Below, piece by piece: positions 37,638-48,222 of a DNA stretch of 64,000 bases (the first letter of the stretch is position 1; each line of letters begins with the position of its first letter). The notes under the pieces were generated by a model. It was given only the letters and a program-made list of their open reading frames with translations, made no database searches and was not told the origin of the DNA. Position numbers and translations under genes: made by a program. This stretch comes from Synechocystis sp. PCC 7338 (GTDB lineage: Bacteria; Cyanobacteriota; Cyanobacteriia; Cyanobacteriales; Microcystaceae): positions 682,001 to 746,000 of the forward strand of contig NZ_CP054306.1 in the NCBI RefSeq assembly GCF_018282115.1. Reading direction: 5' to 3'.

Positions 37638-37749
37638 AATTGTTAAGCTTAGTAGAATAATTTTTCAGTTTCTTTACCAAGTGTAACAATAGATGGCGAA
37701 AAGGAAAGAATCCCAGCCTACAAACGTCGTTCCAATTTCTTTCTAGGTC

Positions 37750-38376
37750 ATGGCAACTATTTTCCGCACTTGGAGTTATCAATATCCCTGGGTTTACGCC
37801 CTGGTTTCCCGCCTGGCGACTTTGAACGTGGGGGGAGAAGAGCACTTCCACCAATTGCCGTTGGAAAATTTAGCCATCTCCCCGGGACAGAAGGTGTTGG
37901 ATTTGTGTTGTGGGGGTGGCCAAGCCACTACTTATTTAGCCCAAACCGGAGCCACAGTGGTGGGTCTGGATGCTTCTCCCAAGGCCCTGGCAAGGGCAAA
38001 AATTAATGTGCCCCAAGCGACCTACGTCCAGGGTTTAGCCGAAGATTTACCCTTCGGAGATAGGGAATTCGACCTAGTCCACACCAGCGTCGCCCTGCAC
38101 GAAATGACTCCAGCACAACTGCAAAGCATTATCGGCGGCGTACATCGTGTGCTTAAACCAGGGGGGATTTTTACTTTGGTGGATTTACACCGTCCCAGTA
38201 ATTGGCTATTTTGGCCCCCCTTGGCAATTTTTATGGCCCTGTTTGAAACTGAAACCGCCTGGCAGTTAATCAACACTGATTTAGAAGCGTTGCTAGACCA
38301 AGCTGGTTTCTCTATTAACCATCAACGTCTTTATGCGGGGGGCAGTTTACAGGTAATTCAGGCTAGGGCGAATTAG
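37750..38376 (+). CDS. SAM-dependent methyltransferase
   Basis: 208 residues of the class I fold. SAM-binding motif VLDLCCGGGQATTYLA with GLDASPKALA after it, and FDLVHTSVALHE as the motif before the substrate region. Resembles UbiE/MenG-like methyltransferases in VHRVLKPGGIFTLVDL, but substrate is unknown. Divergent from hemH (112 bp between starts). Homologue of Sll0829 by neighbourhood. Confidence 0.8.
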   Translation: MATIFRTWSYQYPWVYALVSRLATLNVGGEEHFHQLPLENLAISPGQKVLDLCCGGGQATTYLAQTGATVVGLDASPKALARAKINVPQATYVQGLAEDLPFGDREFDLVHTSVALHEMTPAQLQSIIGGVHRVLKPGGIFTLVDLHRPSNWLFWPPLAIFMALFETETAWQLINTDLEALLDQAGFSINHQRLYAGGSLQVIQARAN

Positions 38377-38518
38377 GAGAGTTCAGAAAAATCTGCAAAT
38401 GGCGATCAGTCTCTCTTCCACTGGGAAAAGAGTCTTGACCACGGTCTCTTTCTTAATGGACATTGAAAAAGATGTTTGGCTAAAAATACTCTTTGGGGGA
38501 GGATTTTCTAACCCAGAT

Positions 38519-39544
38519 TTAATCTAGCCAGACGAAGGAACCGTTTCCTTCTATTACTTGCCCAATTTGATTGGCTACCAGACCTTGGTTGGAGAAAAAG
38601 TCTAGGGTCGCCTGTCCCTGGTCTGGGGATATGAGCACCACAAAACCCACTCCCAAATTAAAGGTTTCCAGCATGGCGGTGACGTTAACTTGACCTTTGT
38701 CTGCTAACCAGTTAAATACTGGCAGAGGAGACCAACTATGGGCCTTGACCTGGATAGATTGTCCCGGGCCCAAACAGCGGGGGAGATTTTCCGGTAGCCC
38801 GCCGCCGGTAATATGGGCCATGCCGTGGATATTAATGCCCGACTTTAATAACGCTTGGATCGGTTGCACGTAGATCCTGGTGGGTTCTAAAAAGATTTCT
38901 CCCAAGGACTTGCCCCCCCACTCCGGCAAACAATCAGACCATTGCCAACCTTTACTCTCAATGATTTTTCGCACCAAACTAAAGCCATTACTGTGGACCC
39001 CAGAACTCTCCACGGCGATCGCCACATCGCCAATATCCACCTGGGAGCCGTTGAGTAACGCGGATTTTTCCACAATGCCCACCGCAAAACCCGCCGCATC
39101 ATATTCTCCCGCTCCATAAAAACCAGGCATTTCGGCCGTTTCTCCCCCCAATAGGGCACAGCCACTCTGTTTACAGCCCGTCACAATGCCCGTCACCACG
39201 TCTGCCAACTGGGCTGGCTCCAGTTTTCCTGTCGCTAAATAATCGAGGAAATATAGCGGTTCTGCCCCAGTGGTCAAAATATCATTTACACACATGGCCA
39301 CCAAATCAATGCCAATGGTGTGGTGCTGATCCATGGCCTGGGCAATTTTTAGCTTGGTGCCCACCCCGTCTGTGCCCGACACTAACACAGGGGCTTTATA
39401 GCCAGGGGGAATTTCAAACAGCCCGGCGAAACCACCGATGCCCCCCATCACTTCCGGGCGAAAGGTACTTTCCACCTGTTGCCGAATGCGGCTGACAAAT
39501 TCCCTTCCTGCTTCCACATCCACGCCCGCTTGCCGATAATCCAT
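38519..39544 (-). CDS. purM: phosphoribosylformylglycinamidine cyclo-ligase PurM
   Basis: 341-residue AIR synthetase, fifth step of purine synthesis. Recognised by [41 protein letters not shown], the [14 protein letters not shown] segment and [13 protein letters not shown]. Normal length, minus strand, 133 bp divergent from the EF-G-like gene. Confidence 0.96.
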   Translation of the reverse strand: MDYRQAGVDVEAGREFVSRIRQQVESTFRPEVMGGIGGFAGLFEIPPGYKAPVLVSGTDGVGTKLKIAQAMDQHHTIGIDLVAMCVNDILTTGAEPLYFLDYLATGKLEPAQLADVVTGIVTGCKQSGCALLGGETAEMPGFYGAGEYDAAGFAVGIVEKSALLNGSQVDIGDVAIAVESSGVHSNGFSLVRKIIESKGWQWSDCLPEWGGKSLGEIFLEPTRIYVQPIQALLKSGINIHGMAHITGGGLPENLPRCLGPGQSIQVKAHSWSPLPVFNWLADKGQVNVTAMLETFNLGVGFVVLISPDQGQATLDFFSNQGLVANQIGQVIEGNGSFVWLD

Positions 39545-39677
39545 GTCGTTTTTTACTCACTGAAACTTAACCAGAGTTAACAATCTCCTGCCCGAATTTT
39601 ACAAGAGATTGCGGAGAGGTTTGAGGCCGGGAATTCTAGGTTAGGCTCAGCAATAAGAGCCTTTCAGGTATTTTTTT

Positions 39678-41684
39678 ATGAACAACCCCACCAATGAATC
39701 CCTCCGCAACGTGGCCATTGTTGGCCCCTATGGCAGCGGTAAAACCACCTTACTCGAAAGTGTTTTGTGGGTCAGTGGCAGTATCAGTCGTAAAGGGAAT
39801 ATCAAAGATAGCAACACGGTGAGCGATAGTAGCCCCGAAGCCAAGGCCCGCAAAATGAGCTTGGAAGTGAGCGTGGCGGGGATTGACTATGAAAATTTAC
39901 GCTTAAATTTCCTCGATTGCCCAGGCTCCATCGAATTTGTCCAGGAAGCCTATGGCGCTTTGATGGGGGCCGGCACTGCGGTCATCGTTTGTGAGGCAGA
40001 TGTGAGCCGGGTTTTGACCCTCGCCCCTTTATTTAAATTTTTGGACGATTGGGCTATTCCCCATCTGGTATTTATCAACAAAATGGACCGGGCTAAACAG
40101 CCCTTTGGGGAGGTATTACAGGCCCTAAAAAGTGTTTCTTCCCGCCCCCTGATTCCCCAGCAGTATCCCATTTACAAAGGGGAGGAGTTGCAGGGCTACA
40201 TCGACTTAATTACGGAGCAGGCCTATCAGTACCACAGTGGTAGTGCGGCAGATCCCATTGCCTTGCCAGCGGAATTGGCTGGAGCGGAACACCAGGCCCG
40301 CCAGGAAATGTTGGAAGCGTTGGCGGACTTTGACGATCGCCTGTTGGAGGAATTGTTGGAGGAAGTGGAACCACCCCAGGCGGAAATTGAAGCGGATTTC
40401 AAACAGGAGTTGGGGGCAGATTTAATCGTGCCGGTAGTGCTGGGGGTGGCAGAGCAGGATTTTGGCGTGCGACCATTGCTGGATGTGTTGATTAAGGAAG
40501 CACCGGATCCCAGTGTGACGGCGGCCCGCCGGGGTTTAAGTACCGATGGCTCCGGGCCGGTCATTGCCCAGGTATTAAAAACCTATTTCACTCCCCAGGG
40601 TCGGTTATCCTTGGCCCGCATTTGGCAGGGCACCTTACGGGAGGCCGACACCCTTAACGGTCAACGGTTGGGGGGAATTTATCGTCTTTTTGGCAGTCAG
40701 CAAACGTCAGCGCAAACCGCCACAGTGGGGGAAATAGTCGGCCTAGCTCGGTTGGAAAACGTTAACACTGGGGCCACCCTCTCCACCGCCGAAGTTAAAC
40801 CCCTCCCCTTCGTTGAGCCCCTGTCCCCGGTCTATGGTCTGGCGATCGCCCCGGAGCAGAGGAAAGATGAAGTTAAACTCAGCACTGCCCTAGGAAAATT
40901 GGTGGAGGAAGACCCTTCCCTCACCTGGGAGCAAAATACTGAAACCCAGGAAGTAATCCTTTGGGGCCAAGGGGAAATTCATCTCAAAGTGGCGTTGGAA
41001 AGGTTGGAAAGGCAATATAAACTGCCCATGGTGTCCAGCCAACCCCAAGTTCCCTACAAAGAAACCATCCGTAAGGACACCCAAGTTCATGGCCGCTATA
41101 AACATCAAACCGGTGGCCATGGAGCCTTTGGGGATGTGTACCTCACCATCAAACCCCTGGAACGGGGCAGTGGCTTTAGCTTCACTGAAACCATTGTGGG
41201 GGGAGTGGTGCCCAAACAATATATTCCTGGGGTGGAAATGGGGGTGCGGGAGTATCTGGCTAAGGGGCCCCTTGGCTACCCGGTGGTGGATATAGCCGTT
41301 ACTCTAACTGACGGTTCCTACCACAACGTTGACAGTTCTGAACAGGCTTTTAAACAGGCGGCCCGCCTAGCCATGACGGAAGGAATGCCCCAATGTCAAC
41401 CGGTGTTGCTGGAGCCAATTTTACAAGTAGAAGTGGTGGCCCCTGCGGATTTCACCGCCCGGGTGTTGCAATTAGTCAGTGGGCACCGGGGCCAAATTTT
41501 GGGTTACGAAGCCCGCTCCGATTGGAAAAGTTGGGACCAGGTAGCAGCCCATTTACCCCAAGCAGAAATACAAAATTTCATTATCGAACTGCGTTCCTTG
41601 ACTGTTGGGGTAGGGACCTTCACTTGGCAATTTGACCATCTCCAGGAGGTACCGGATAAGCTTGCTCCTAAATTATTGGAGTAA
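39678..41684 (+). CDS. EF-G-like translational GTPase lacking the catalytic His
   Basis: 668 residues with EF-G domain order. G1 is GPYGSGKTTL, G4 NKMD. In G3 the canonical DTPGH is DCPGSIEF, so the catalytic His is Ser. Domain IV-like region (KETIRKDTQVHGRYKHQTGG) and C-terminal domain (FTARVLQLVSGHRGQILGYE) are present. Such second EF-G paralogues (EF-G-2, FusA2 type) occur in several phyla and are not the main elongation factor. Corresponds to Sll0830 of PCC 6803. Role not established. Confidence 0.88.
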   Translation: MNNPTNESLRNVAIVGPYGSGKTTLLESVLWVSGSISRKGNIKDSNTVSDSSPEAKARKMSLEVSVAGIDYENLRLNFLDCPGSIEFVQEAYGALMGAGTAVIVCEADVSRVLTLAPLFKFLDDWAIPHLVFINKMDRAKQPFGEVLQALKSVSSRPLIPQQYPIYKGEELQGYIDLITEQAYQYHSGSAADPIALPAELAGAEHQARQEMLEALADFDDRLLEELLEEVEPPQAEIEADFKQELGADLIVPVVLGVAEQDFGVRPLLDVLIKEAPDPSVTAARRGLSTDGSGPVIAQVLKTYFTPQGRLSLARIWQGTLREADTLNGQRLGGIYRLFGSQQTSAQTATVGEIVGLARLENVNTGATLSTAEVKPLPFVEPLSPVYGLAIAPEQRKDEVKLSTALGKLVEEDPSLTWEQNTETQEVILWGQGEIHLKVALERLERQYKLPMVSSQPQVPYKETIRKDTQVHGRYKHQTGGHGAFGDVYLTIKPLERGSGFSFTETIVGGVVPKQYIPGVEMGVREYLAKGPLGYPVVDIAVTLTDGSYHNVDSSEQAFKQAARLAMTEGMPQCQPVLLEPILQVEVVAPADFTARVLQLVSGHRGQILGYEARSDWKSWDQVAAHLPQAEIQNFIIELRSLTVGVGTFTWQFDHLQEVPDKLAPKLLE

Positions 41685-41836
41685 TCTGCCTAGGGCCCCC
41701 AATTCGATCGTTGCCGATTTTAACTTGGGTTCGGGAAGAAAGAAGTGCTGCAAAAAGGTAGAAGAGAGAACCCCCGAGTAAATGGGATTAACTGACTTCT
41801 ACCCTAAAGTTTACCGATGTTGTTTTGATGGACAAC

Positions 41837-43807
41837 TTACTGTTTGGTCAGACGGGTTAACACCGCATTAGAACGTTCAATGAAACCCTTCATGCCCTCC
41901 GCATCAAAACCTTTTTGGGCCATTAATGCCAGGTCATAAACGTGCTGACAAAGGGACTTGGCCAATTCCTCTGAGGGGGATTCTCCACTGCCGGTGACAA
42001 TACTTCCTTGGCTGAGGGAAAGGATATTTTGAATCAGAGGATGATTGGTGTTAATTGCCAGCACGTGTTGCTCTGGGAAAGCCATCGCTTGCTGTTGCAT
42101 CATGGCGGTCATTTCCTGGAGGCGGCGCATTGCTTCCGGTAACAACACCATGGCGGGGGGCGTAGATTGGGGATCTTCGGATTTTAGGGATTGGGTTTTG
42201 ATGTTGATGTTGGGATTGTTGAGGGCTTTTTCAAAAATTTCCTTAATTTGCTCACTGCGGGATTTATTGGTGGCAGGGTCGACAATGTCGCTGGCTTTGT
42301 CCTCTTCAATCAGACTTTGATCCAGTTCTGAATCTACCCGGGAAAATTTGACGTCACTGTACTCTTTTTCCAAGAAGGGAATGAAGTAATTGGTATCAAT
42401 GAAGGAATCCATAAACAGGACTTCAATGCCCTGGTTTTTATATAGTTCCACATAGGTGGCTTGGGTGCTCTGGTCAGTGCAATAGAAAACCCGATTTTCG
42501 TGGCGCTCTTTATTCCTGGCCAAGTAACGTTTTAGGCTGGTGTAGCCCTCTTTTTCGTAGGGATTAACGCCATCATCCTGTTGGGCATCGGACCAAGCAT
42601 CGCCATCTTCGGTTAAAACCTCCACTTTAGGCTCAGTAACTTCCGCTTGGTAGGTGGTGCGGTAGAGCAACAAATCTTCCACCTGTTGTTTGAACTTATC
42701 TTCTCGCAGGGAGCCGAACTTGACAAAGGTACCAATGTCTTCCCAACATTTCAAATATTCTTCGGGATTTTCGTCGTACAAAGATTTGAGGCGATCGCCT
42801 ACTTTTTTGGCAATGTAGTCGGCAATGCGACGCACGGTGCGGTGGTTGGTGAGGGCACTGCGGGACACATTGAGGGGAATATCGGGACTGTCAATGACCC
42901 CCCGAAGCGGCATCAAAAATTCGGGAATGACTTCTTCGCAATGGTCACTGACAAAAACCTGGTTACAAAACAGTTTAATTTGCCCCTTGGACACATCCAC
43001 ATCGGGACGCAATTTGGGAAAATAAAGAATACCATTGAGCAAAAAAGGATAGTCGGTGTTGAGGTGCACCCACAGTAGAGGATCTTCCTGGAAAGGATAA
43101 AGGTAGCGATAAAACTCCAGATAATCTTCCTTGGTTAAATTCTGGGGGGATTCCTTCCAGATGGCCCGTTGTTTATTTAACGTTTCCCCTTCAAAGCGGA
43201 TGGGCACCGCCATAAAGTCCGAGTAAGTTTTTACCAGTTGGCGGATGCGACCAGTTTCTAAATATTCCTGTTCATCATCCAATAGGGTTAGGGTAACGGT
43301 GGTTCCCACCTGTTGGCGATCGGAATCAGTTAGTTCAAACTCCGGTGAACCATCACAACTCCAATGCACCGCCTGAGCTCCTTCTTGGTAGGAAAGGGTA
43401 TCAATTTCCACTTTTTGAGACACCATGAAAGCGGAATAAAAACCCAAACCAAAGTGACCGATCAGATCATTGGCGGACTTTTGAAACTTTTCGATGAACT
43501 CCTCCGCACTGGAAAAGGCCACTTGGTTGATGTATTTTTTCACCTCATCGGCGGTCATGCCAATGCCGTTATCGGTAATGGAAAGGGTCTTATTGGCTTT
43601 GTCTACCACCAAGCTGATTTGGGGATCCGGCACTTCCTGGGCCCCATCACTGGCGAAGGCCGCCATTTTCCGTTTGCTGATGGCATCAACGGCGTTGGAG
43701 ATCAGTTCCCGCAAAAAGATTTCATGGTCAGTGTAGAGAGACTTTTTAATAATCGGGAAAATATTCTCAGTGTGGATCGTGATATTGCCTTTTTCGAGTA
43801 CTGCCAT
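41837..43807 (-). CDS. htpG: molecular chaperone HtpG (Hsp90)
   Basis: 656-residue Hsp90. N-terminal ATP-binding GHKL fold: REL ISNAVDAI, DNGIGMTADEVKKYI, and GHFGLGFYSAFMVSQKV. Middle domain RGVIDSPDIPLNVSRS with the catalytic Arg, and a C-terminal dimerisation domain. Chaperone for stress-labile proteins and for phycobilisome linkers in cyanobacteria. Complete, cytosolic. Confidence 0.97.
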   Translation of the reverse strand: MAVLEKGNITIHTENIFPIIKKSLYTDHEIFLRELISNAVDAISKRKMAAFASDGAQEVPDPQISLVVDKANKTLSITDNGIGMTADEVKKYINQVAFSSAEEFIEKFQKSANDLIGHFGLGFYSAFMVSQKVEIDTLSYQEGAQAVHWSCDGSPEFELTDSDRQQVGTTVTLTLLDDEQEYLETGRIRQLVKTYSDFMAVPIRFEGETLNKQRAIWKESPQNLTKEDYLEFYRYLYPFQEDPLLWVHLNTDYPFLLNGILYFPKLRPDVDVSKGQIKLFCNQVFVSDHCEEVIPEFLMPLRGVIDSPDIPLNVSRSALTNHRTVRRIADYIAKKVGDRLKSLYDENPEEYLKCWEDIGTFVKFGSLREDKFKQQVEDLLLYRTTYQAEVTEPKVEVLTEDGDAWSDAQQDDGVNPYEKEGYTSLKRYLARNKERHENRVFYCTDQSTQATYVELYKNQGIEVLFMDSFIDTNYFIPFLEKEYSDVKFSRVDSELDQSLIEEDKASDIVDPATNKSRSEQIKEIFEKALNNPNINIKTQSLKSEDPQSTPPAMVLLPEAMRRLQEMTAMMQQQAMAFPEQHVLAINTNHPLIQNILSLSQGSIVTGSGESPSEELAKSLCQHVYDLALMAQKGFDAEGMKGFIERSNAVLTRLTKQ

Positions 43808-44137
43808 AGGTCCTTAGATTTAATGTTTAGGATTTTTAGAAAATTTAGTAGACTGGCAAAACTTCCAGGAACCCGTTCAGCTCCCCAGATTTGCCCTGTT
43901 CCCCAGCAATGGGGGTAACCCCATCATCATACGAAGCCAGGGACAGTTTACTCAGCGGCAGTTTCCGATCTTTGCCATTTCGGTTATCCGTACCCCAAAA
44001 GTGATCTCCCAACTCAGCCCCTAATCCCAATGGCGATCGCCATTTCTACCTGGGGCATTAAAACCCGCTGGCTAGCAGGAATTTCCGTCCAGATTCCCTT
44101 TCCAGATGTCCCCGTCGGTTCTACACTTGACTTCGAA
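43808..44137. other. intergenic region between htpG and glgC
   Basis: 330 bp between divergent starts. It probably contains both promoters. The glgC frame is open through part of it (from 44030) but codons before 44138 are not part of the known protein. No repeat or RNA recognised. Confidence 0.5.
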
Positions 44138-45457
44138 GTGTGTTGTTGGCAATCGAGAGGTCTGCTTGTGAAACGTGTCTTAGCGATTATCCTGGGCGGT
44201 GGGGCCGGGACCCGCCTCTATCCTTTAACCAAACTCAGAGCCAAACCCGCAGTCCCCTTGGCCGGAAAGTATCGCCTCATTGATATCCCCGTCAGTAATT
44301 GCATCAACTCAGAAATCGTTAAAATCTACGTCCTCACCCAGTTTAATTCCGCCTCCCTAAACCGCCATTTGACTAGGGCATACAATTTTGCCGGTTTCCA
44401 GGAAGGCTTTGTGGAAGTGCTAGCCGCCCAACAAACCAAGGACAGTCCCGAATGGTTCCAAGGCACGGCTGATGCGGTGCGTCAATATCTTTGGTTGCTG
44501 GGGGAATGGGACGTGGATGAATATCTTATTCTCTCCGGCGATCATCTTTACCGCATGGACTATGCCCAGTTTATCCGCCGCCACCGGGAAACCAAGGCCG
44601 ACATCACCCTTTCCGTTGTGCCTGTAGATGACAAAAAGGCTCCCGAACTAGGTCTGATGAAAATAGACGCCCAAGGGCGGGTCGTTGATTTTTCCGAAAA
44701 ACCCAAAGGGGATGCCCTGCGCCAGATGCAAGTGGACACCACCCTCCTGGGCTTAAGCCCGGAAAAAGCTAAGCTCAATCCCTACATTGCCTCCATGGGC
44801 ATTTACGTCTTTAAAAAAGAAGTACTGCACAACCTACTGGAGAAATACGAGAACGCCACGGACTTTGGCAAAGAAATCATTCCCGATTCCGCCAAGGACT
44901 ATAATCTCCAAGCCTATTTGTTTGATGATTACTGGGAAGATATTGGTACCATTGAAGCTTTCTATGAAGCTAACCTGGCCCTAACTAAACAACCCCATCC
45001 TGACTTCAGCTTCTACAACGAAGATGCTCCCATCTACACCAGGGGTCGCTATTTGCCGCCCACCAAAATGCTGAATGCCACCGTGACCGAATCCATGATT
45101 GGGGAAGGCTGTATTGTCAAAGATTGCCGCATTCACCACTCTGTTTTAGGCATCCGTAGCCGCATTGAGTCCGGTTGCACTATCGAAGATACCCTGTTGA
45201 TGGGCAATGACTTTTACGAATCTTCCCCGGAACGGGAATCTTTGGAAAGTAACGGTAAATGTCCCGCCGGTATTGGCCCCAACACCACCATTCGACGCGC
45301 CATCATTGATAAAAATGCCCGCATCGGCAAGAATGTCATGATTGTCAACAAGGAAAATGTCCAGGAAGCTAACCGGGAAGAGTTGGGCTTTTACATCCGC
45401 AACGGCATTGTGGTGGTAATCAAAAACGTGACGATCGCCGATGGCACGGTAATCTAG
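44138..45457 (+). CDS. glgC: glucose-1-phosphate adenylyltransferase GlgC
   Basis: 439 residues, making ADP-glucose for glycogen synthesis, the main committed carbon-storage step, activated by 3-phosphoglycerate. N-terminal [20 protein letters not shown] and [15 protein letters not shown] (nucleotide and substrate), [13 protein letters not shown], and a left-handed beta-helix C-terminus with [11 protein letters not shown]. The GTG at 44138 gives [15 protein letters not shown], which is the N-terminus and length of Slr1176. The longer open frame from 44030 was rejected. The protein differs from the PCC 6803 sequence at several remembered positions. Confidence 0.96.
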   Translation: MCCWQSRGLLVKRVLAIILGGGAGTRLYPLTKLRAKPAVPLAGKYRLIDIPVSNCINSEIVKIYVLTQFNSASLNRHLTRAYNFAGFQEGFVEVLAAQQTKDSPEWFQGTADAVRQYLWLLGEWDVDEYLILSGDHLYRMDYAQFIRRHRETKADITLSVVPVDDKKAPELGLMKIDAQGRVVDFSEKPKGDALRQMQVDTTLLGLSPEKAKLNPYIASMGIYVFKKEVLHNLLEKYENATDFGKEIIPDSAKDYNLQAYLFDDYWEDIGTIEAFYEANLALTKQPHPDFSFYNEDAPIYTRGRYLPPTKMLNATVTESMIGEGCIVKDCRIHHSVLGIRSRIESGCTIEDTLLMGNDFYESSPERESLESNGKCPAGIGPNTTIRRAIIDKNARIGKNVMIVNKENVQEANREELGFYIRNGIVVVIKNVTIADGTVI

Positions 45458-45479
45458 GGCCAGTTCCTTTCCTTGCACC

Positions 45480-46334
45480 ATGGCCATGACCGCTCCTGTT
45501 AAAGCAGTGAAATCCCTAACCCAAAAGTTTGCCCCTCTCCGGTCTGTCCTAGACCAATTGGACGGCCTGGGCATTCTTGCCTGGGGGGTGTTGATGCTTA
45601 AGTATTCTGTCTCTGGGGAACTGAGGCTACTAATTCATCCCAACTACTTTGGACTGGTGACAGTAACGGGCTTTGTCCTGCTGTTTTTGGGCGGCCTAAG
45701 GTTGTTCCAAACTGGAAGACGTTGGTTAAAAAGGGCCCGTCGCAGTGGTAATGGCAACCAAGATAGTGTCACCCACGTAGCGGTTTTACCCCTGGGCATG
45801 GGCACCGCTCTGTTGTTGGTTACCGCCGTGATGGGGCTTTTTATCACTCCGTCTGTCTTCAGCAGTCAATTGGCCATCCAACGGGGTATTAGTACTACTC
45901 TACCTCCCACCCAAACCCAGATATCCAGCTTTGCCGCCCAGATCAAACCGGAAGATCGCACCCTGGTGGACTGGGTCCGCACCATCAGCGCCTATCCAGA
46001 GCCGGATGTTTACGCCGGTCAAAAGGTCGATGTGACGGGCTTTGTTGTTCACCCTAACTACTTACCAGATAACTACCTCCTCATTAGCCGCTTTATTCTG
46101 ACTTGCTGTGCAGTGGATGCTTACCCTGTGGCTTTGACTGTTCGTTTAGAAGGTTCCCGCAGTGAGTATCCCCCTGATACTTGGTTGACCATCCAAGGGC
46201 AGATGGTGGCCGCAACCTTACCTAGCTCACCGGATCAAGGTAGACAAGGGGGAGAAAAGCGCCAGGTGGTGGTGGAAGCCCAGTCGGTGGAAGTGGTGCC
46301 AACTCCGGCAGATCCCTATAGTTACGCGGATTGA
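45480..46334 (+). CDS. TIGR03943/DUF1980-type membrane protein
   Basis: 284 residues. N-terminal membrane segments (LGILAWGVLMLKYSVSG, FGLVTVTGFVLLFLGGLRL and LPLGMGTALLLVTAVMGLF), then a soluble domain with VDVTGFVVHPNYLPDNYLLI, RFILTCCAVDAYPVALTV and DTWLTIQGQM, an OB-like domain. This is the DUF1980/YcgQ pattern found beside YcgR-type permeases. No adjacent permease here. Function unknown, possibly transport related. Confidence 0.78.
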   Translation: MAMTAPVKAVKSLTQKFAPLRSVLDQLDGLGILAWGVLMLKYSVSGELRLLIHPNYFGLVTVTGFVLLFLGGLRLFQTGRRWLKRARRSGNGNQDSVTHVAVLPLGMGTALLLVTAVMGLFITPSVFSSQLAIQRGISTTLPPTQTQISSFAAQIKPEDRTLVDWVRTISAYPEPDVYAGQKVDVTGFVVHPNYLPDNYLLISRFILTCCAVDAYPVALTVRLEGSRSEYPPDTWLTIQGQMVAATLPSSPDQGRQGGEKRQVVVEAQSVEVVPTPADPYSYAD

Positions 46335-46455
46335 GCAATGGGGAACGGAACCTAATCTGGCTCAAATCCATCGATACGAAGGCAGAGGTTCCCTTGGTGA
46401 AGATTGGCTATTCGCTAAAATAACCCAGCATTATTGTGCAAATTCATTGACCAGT

Positions 46456-46908
46456 ATGAAAGGTTTGTCCGGGCTGTTACAGTTTTTCATCGGCTTTATC
46501 CTGGGGGTGGCCCTGTTTGTGGGGGGGATTTCCCTGGCAGGCTATTTGATTTTCAACCGTTTTGCGGCTAACCCAGAAAAACCATTATTTCCTGAAGAAC
46601 AAAGTCAGCCCAAAGATGACAAGCCCTCCCCCACGGGGACAGCGTCGCCTCAAGCATCACCGAAACCGAGTCCTTCCCCTTCCCCCACCGAGGAGCTTCC
46701 CTCTGGTGCTTATAAAGCGAAGGTCATTTGGAATGGGGGCTTAAATGTGCGTACTGAGCCTGATTCTAATTCTGATGCCCTTGTTACCATCAACTACAGC
46801 GATGAAGTGGTGGTGTTGACCACCCAGGGAGAGTGGTCGAAGTTACGGGTGGAGGGTACCGAGGGATGGGTGCGATCGGGCAATCTGGAAAAATTGGCAA
46901 CCCCTTAG
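46456..46908 (+). CDS. SH3b-domain membrane-anchored protein
   Basis: 150 residues from ATG 46456. One N-terminal membrane helix (LLQFFIGFILGVALFVGGIS), a Pro/Ser/Thr-rich linker (PSPTGTASPQASPKPSPSPS) and a C-terminal bacterial SH3 domain: KAKVIWNGGLNVRTEPDSNS, then VVLTTQGEWSKLRVEGTEGW. This design places an SH3b domain outside the plasma membrane, often to bind peptidoglycan. Confidence 0.8.
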   Translation: MKGLSGLLQFFIGFILGVALFVGGISLAGYLIFNRFAANPEKPLFPEEQSQPKDDKPSPTGTASPQASPKPSPSPSPTEELPSGAYKAKVIWNGGLNVRTEPDSNSDALVTINYSDEVVVLTTQGEWSKLRVEGTEGWVRSGNLEKLATP

Positions 46909-47049
46909 TAATCTTTGCATAAGGTTTATTGCTAAACTCCCCAGGTTTGTTCAAAGCTACAGCATCGGCTTCCCATTCCCCAAATGGATCTCCATGGCAA
47001 AAGCCATAAATGAGTATGTACCTTAAGCACAACAGCTAGGAGCAGGACA

Positions 47050-48222
47050 TTGTATTGCATTGGTTTGATTAGTGGCACTTCCGTGGATGGCATTGATGCC
47101 TGTTTAGTTGAAATTACTGGGTCTGGGTTAGATCTCAGGGTGGATTTACTACGGGGAGAAACCTACGGCTACCCCACTGGCTTGCGTCAACAAATTTTAG
47201 ATTTGTGCGGCGGGAAACCCACTAGCCCAGAGGTGATCGCCTTACTGGATGACAGTATTGCGAGGGAATTTGCCCAGGCGGCCCAGAAAATCCAACAATC
47301 TTTGCCCCCGGCGGAGTTAATCGGTTCCCATGGCCAGACCATTTTTCATCGTCCTCCCAATCCTGAAAACTCCCTTTCCCTAGGCTACAGTTGGCAGTTG
47401 GGCCGGGGAGAGGCGATCGCCAGTTTGACGGGGATGACCACAGTGAGCAATTTTCGGGCGGCGGATATTGCGGCGGGGGGCCAAGGAGCGCCCTTGGTTT
47501 CCAAAATTGACATCTGCCTATTGAGCGATCAGGATGAACACCGCTGTGTGCAGAATTTGGGGGGCATTGGCAATGTGACCTATCTTCCTCCCCGCAGTCA
47601 GGCCCATTGGCAGGAAAAAATTTGTGGCTGGGACACGGGTCCCGCCAACGTCTTAGTTGACCTTGCAGTGCAAAAATTTACCCATGGGGAAAAAACCTAT
47701 GACCAAGGGGGGCAATGGGCGGCCCAAGGTACGCCTTGTCAAGCATTGGTGGACGAATGGTTACAAGAGCCCTTTTTTCAGCAATACCCTCCTAAATCCA
47801 CCGGGCGGGAGTTGTTTGGGGCATTGTACCTGGACAATTGCTGGATTGAAGCCCAGCGCCATGGCCTGAATGAAACTGATTTTTTGGCCACTCTGACGGA
47901 ATTTACGGCCCGCTCTGTGGTAACGGAATACCAACGCTTTTTACCCCAATTACCTGATCGCCTGTTGCTATGTGGCGGTGGTGCCCATAACATCTATCTC
48001 AGGGAGCGGTTCCAAGATAATCTTGGCCCCAACACCATAATTCAGCGCACCGATGATGTTGGTCTGAACAGCGATTTCAAAGAGGCGATCGCCTTTGCAG
48101 TGTTGGCCTATTGGCGTTTTCAAGACCAGTTTTCGGGCAATGTTCCTTTGGTCACCGGCGCTAACCAGGATTGTCTGTTGGGGGATATTCACCTTGCGCC
48201 AGCCCGCAATCGATTTGATTAA
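47050..48222 (+). CDS. anmK: anhydro-N-acetylmuramic acid kinase AnmK
   Basis: 390 residues, phosphorylating anhydro-MurNAc during peptidoglycan recycling. ASKHA fold: [19 protein letters not shown] (phosphate 1), [49 protein letters not shown] and [13 protein letters not shown] start at 47050 with AGGAG eight bases upstream; no ATG fits. The stop shares four bases (TTAA) with that of prfA. Confidence 0.93.
   Translation: MYCIGLISGTSVDGIDACLVEITGSGLDLRVDLLRGETYGYPTGLRQQILDLCGGKPTSPEVIALLDDSIAREFAQAAQKIQQSLPPAELIGSHGQTIFHRPPNPENSLSLGYSWQLGRGEAIASLTGMTTVSNFRAADIAAGGQGAPLVSKIDICLLSDQDEHRCVQNLGGIGNVTYLPPRSQAHWQEKICGWDTGPANVLVDLAVQKFTHGEKTYDQGGQWAAQGTPCQALVDEWLQEPFFQQYPPKSTGRELFGALYLDNCWIEAQRHGLNETDFLATLTEFTARSVVTEYQRFLPQLPDRLLLCGGGAHNIYLRERFQDNLGPNTIIQRTDDVGLNSDFKEAIAFAVLAYWRFQDQFSGNVPLVTGANQDCLLGDIHLAPARNRFD

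Noticed and set aside
44030-44137. N-terminal extension of glgC
   Set aside because: The known protein starts at GTG 44138, giving the usual 439 residues; earlier codons do not resemble GlgC.
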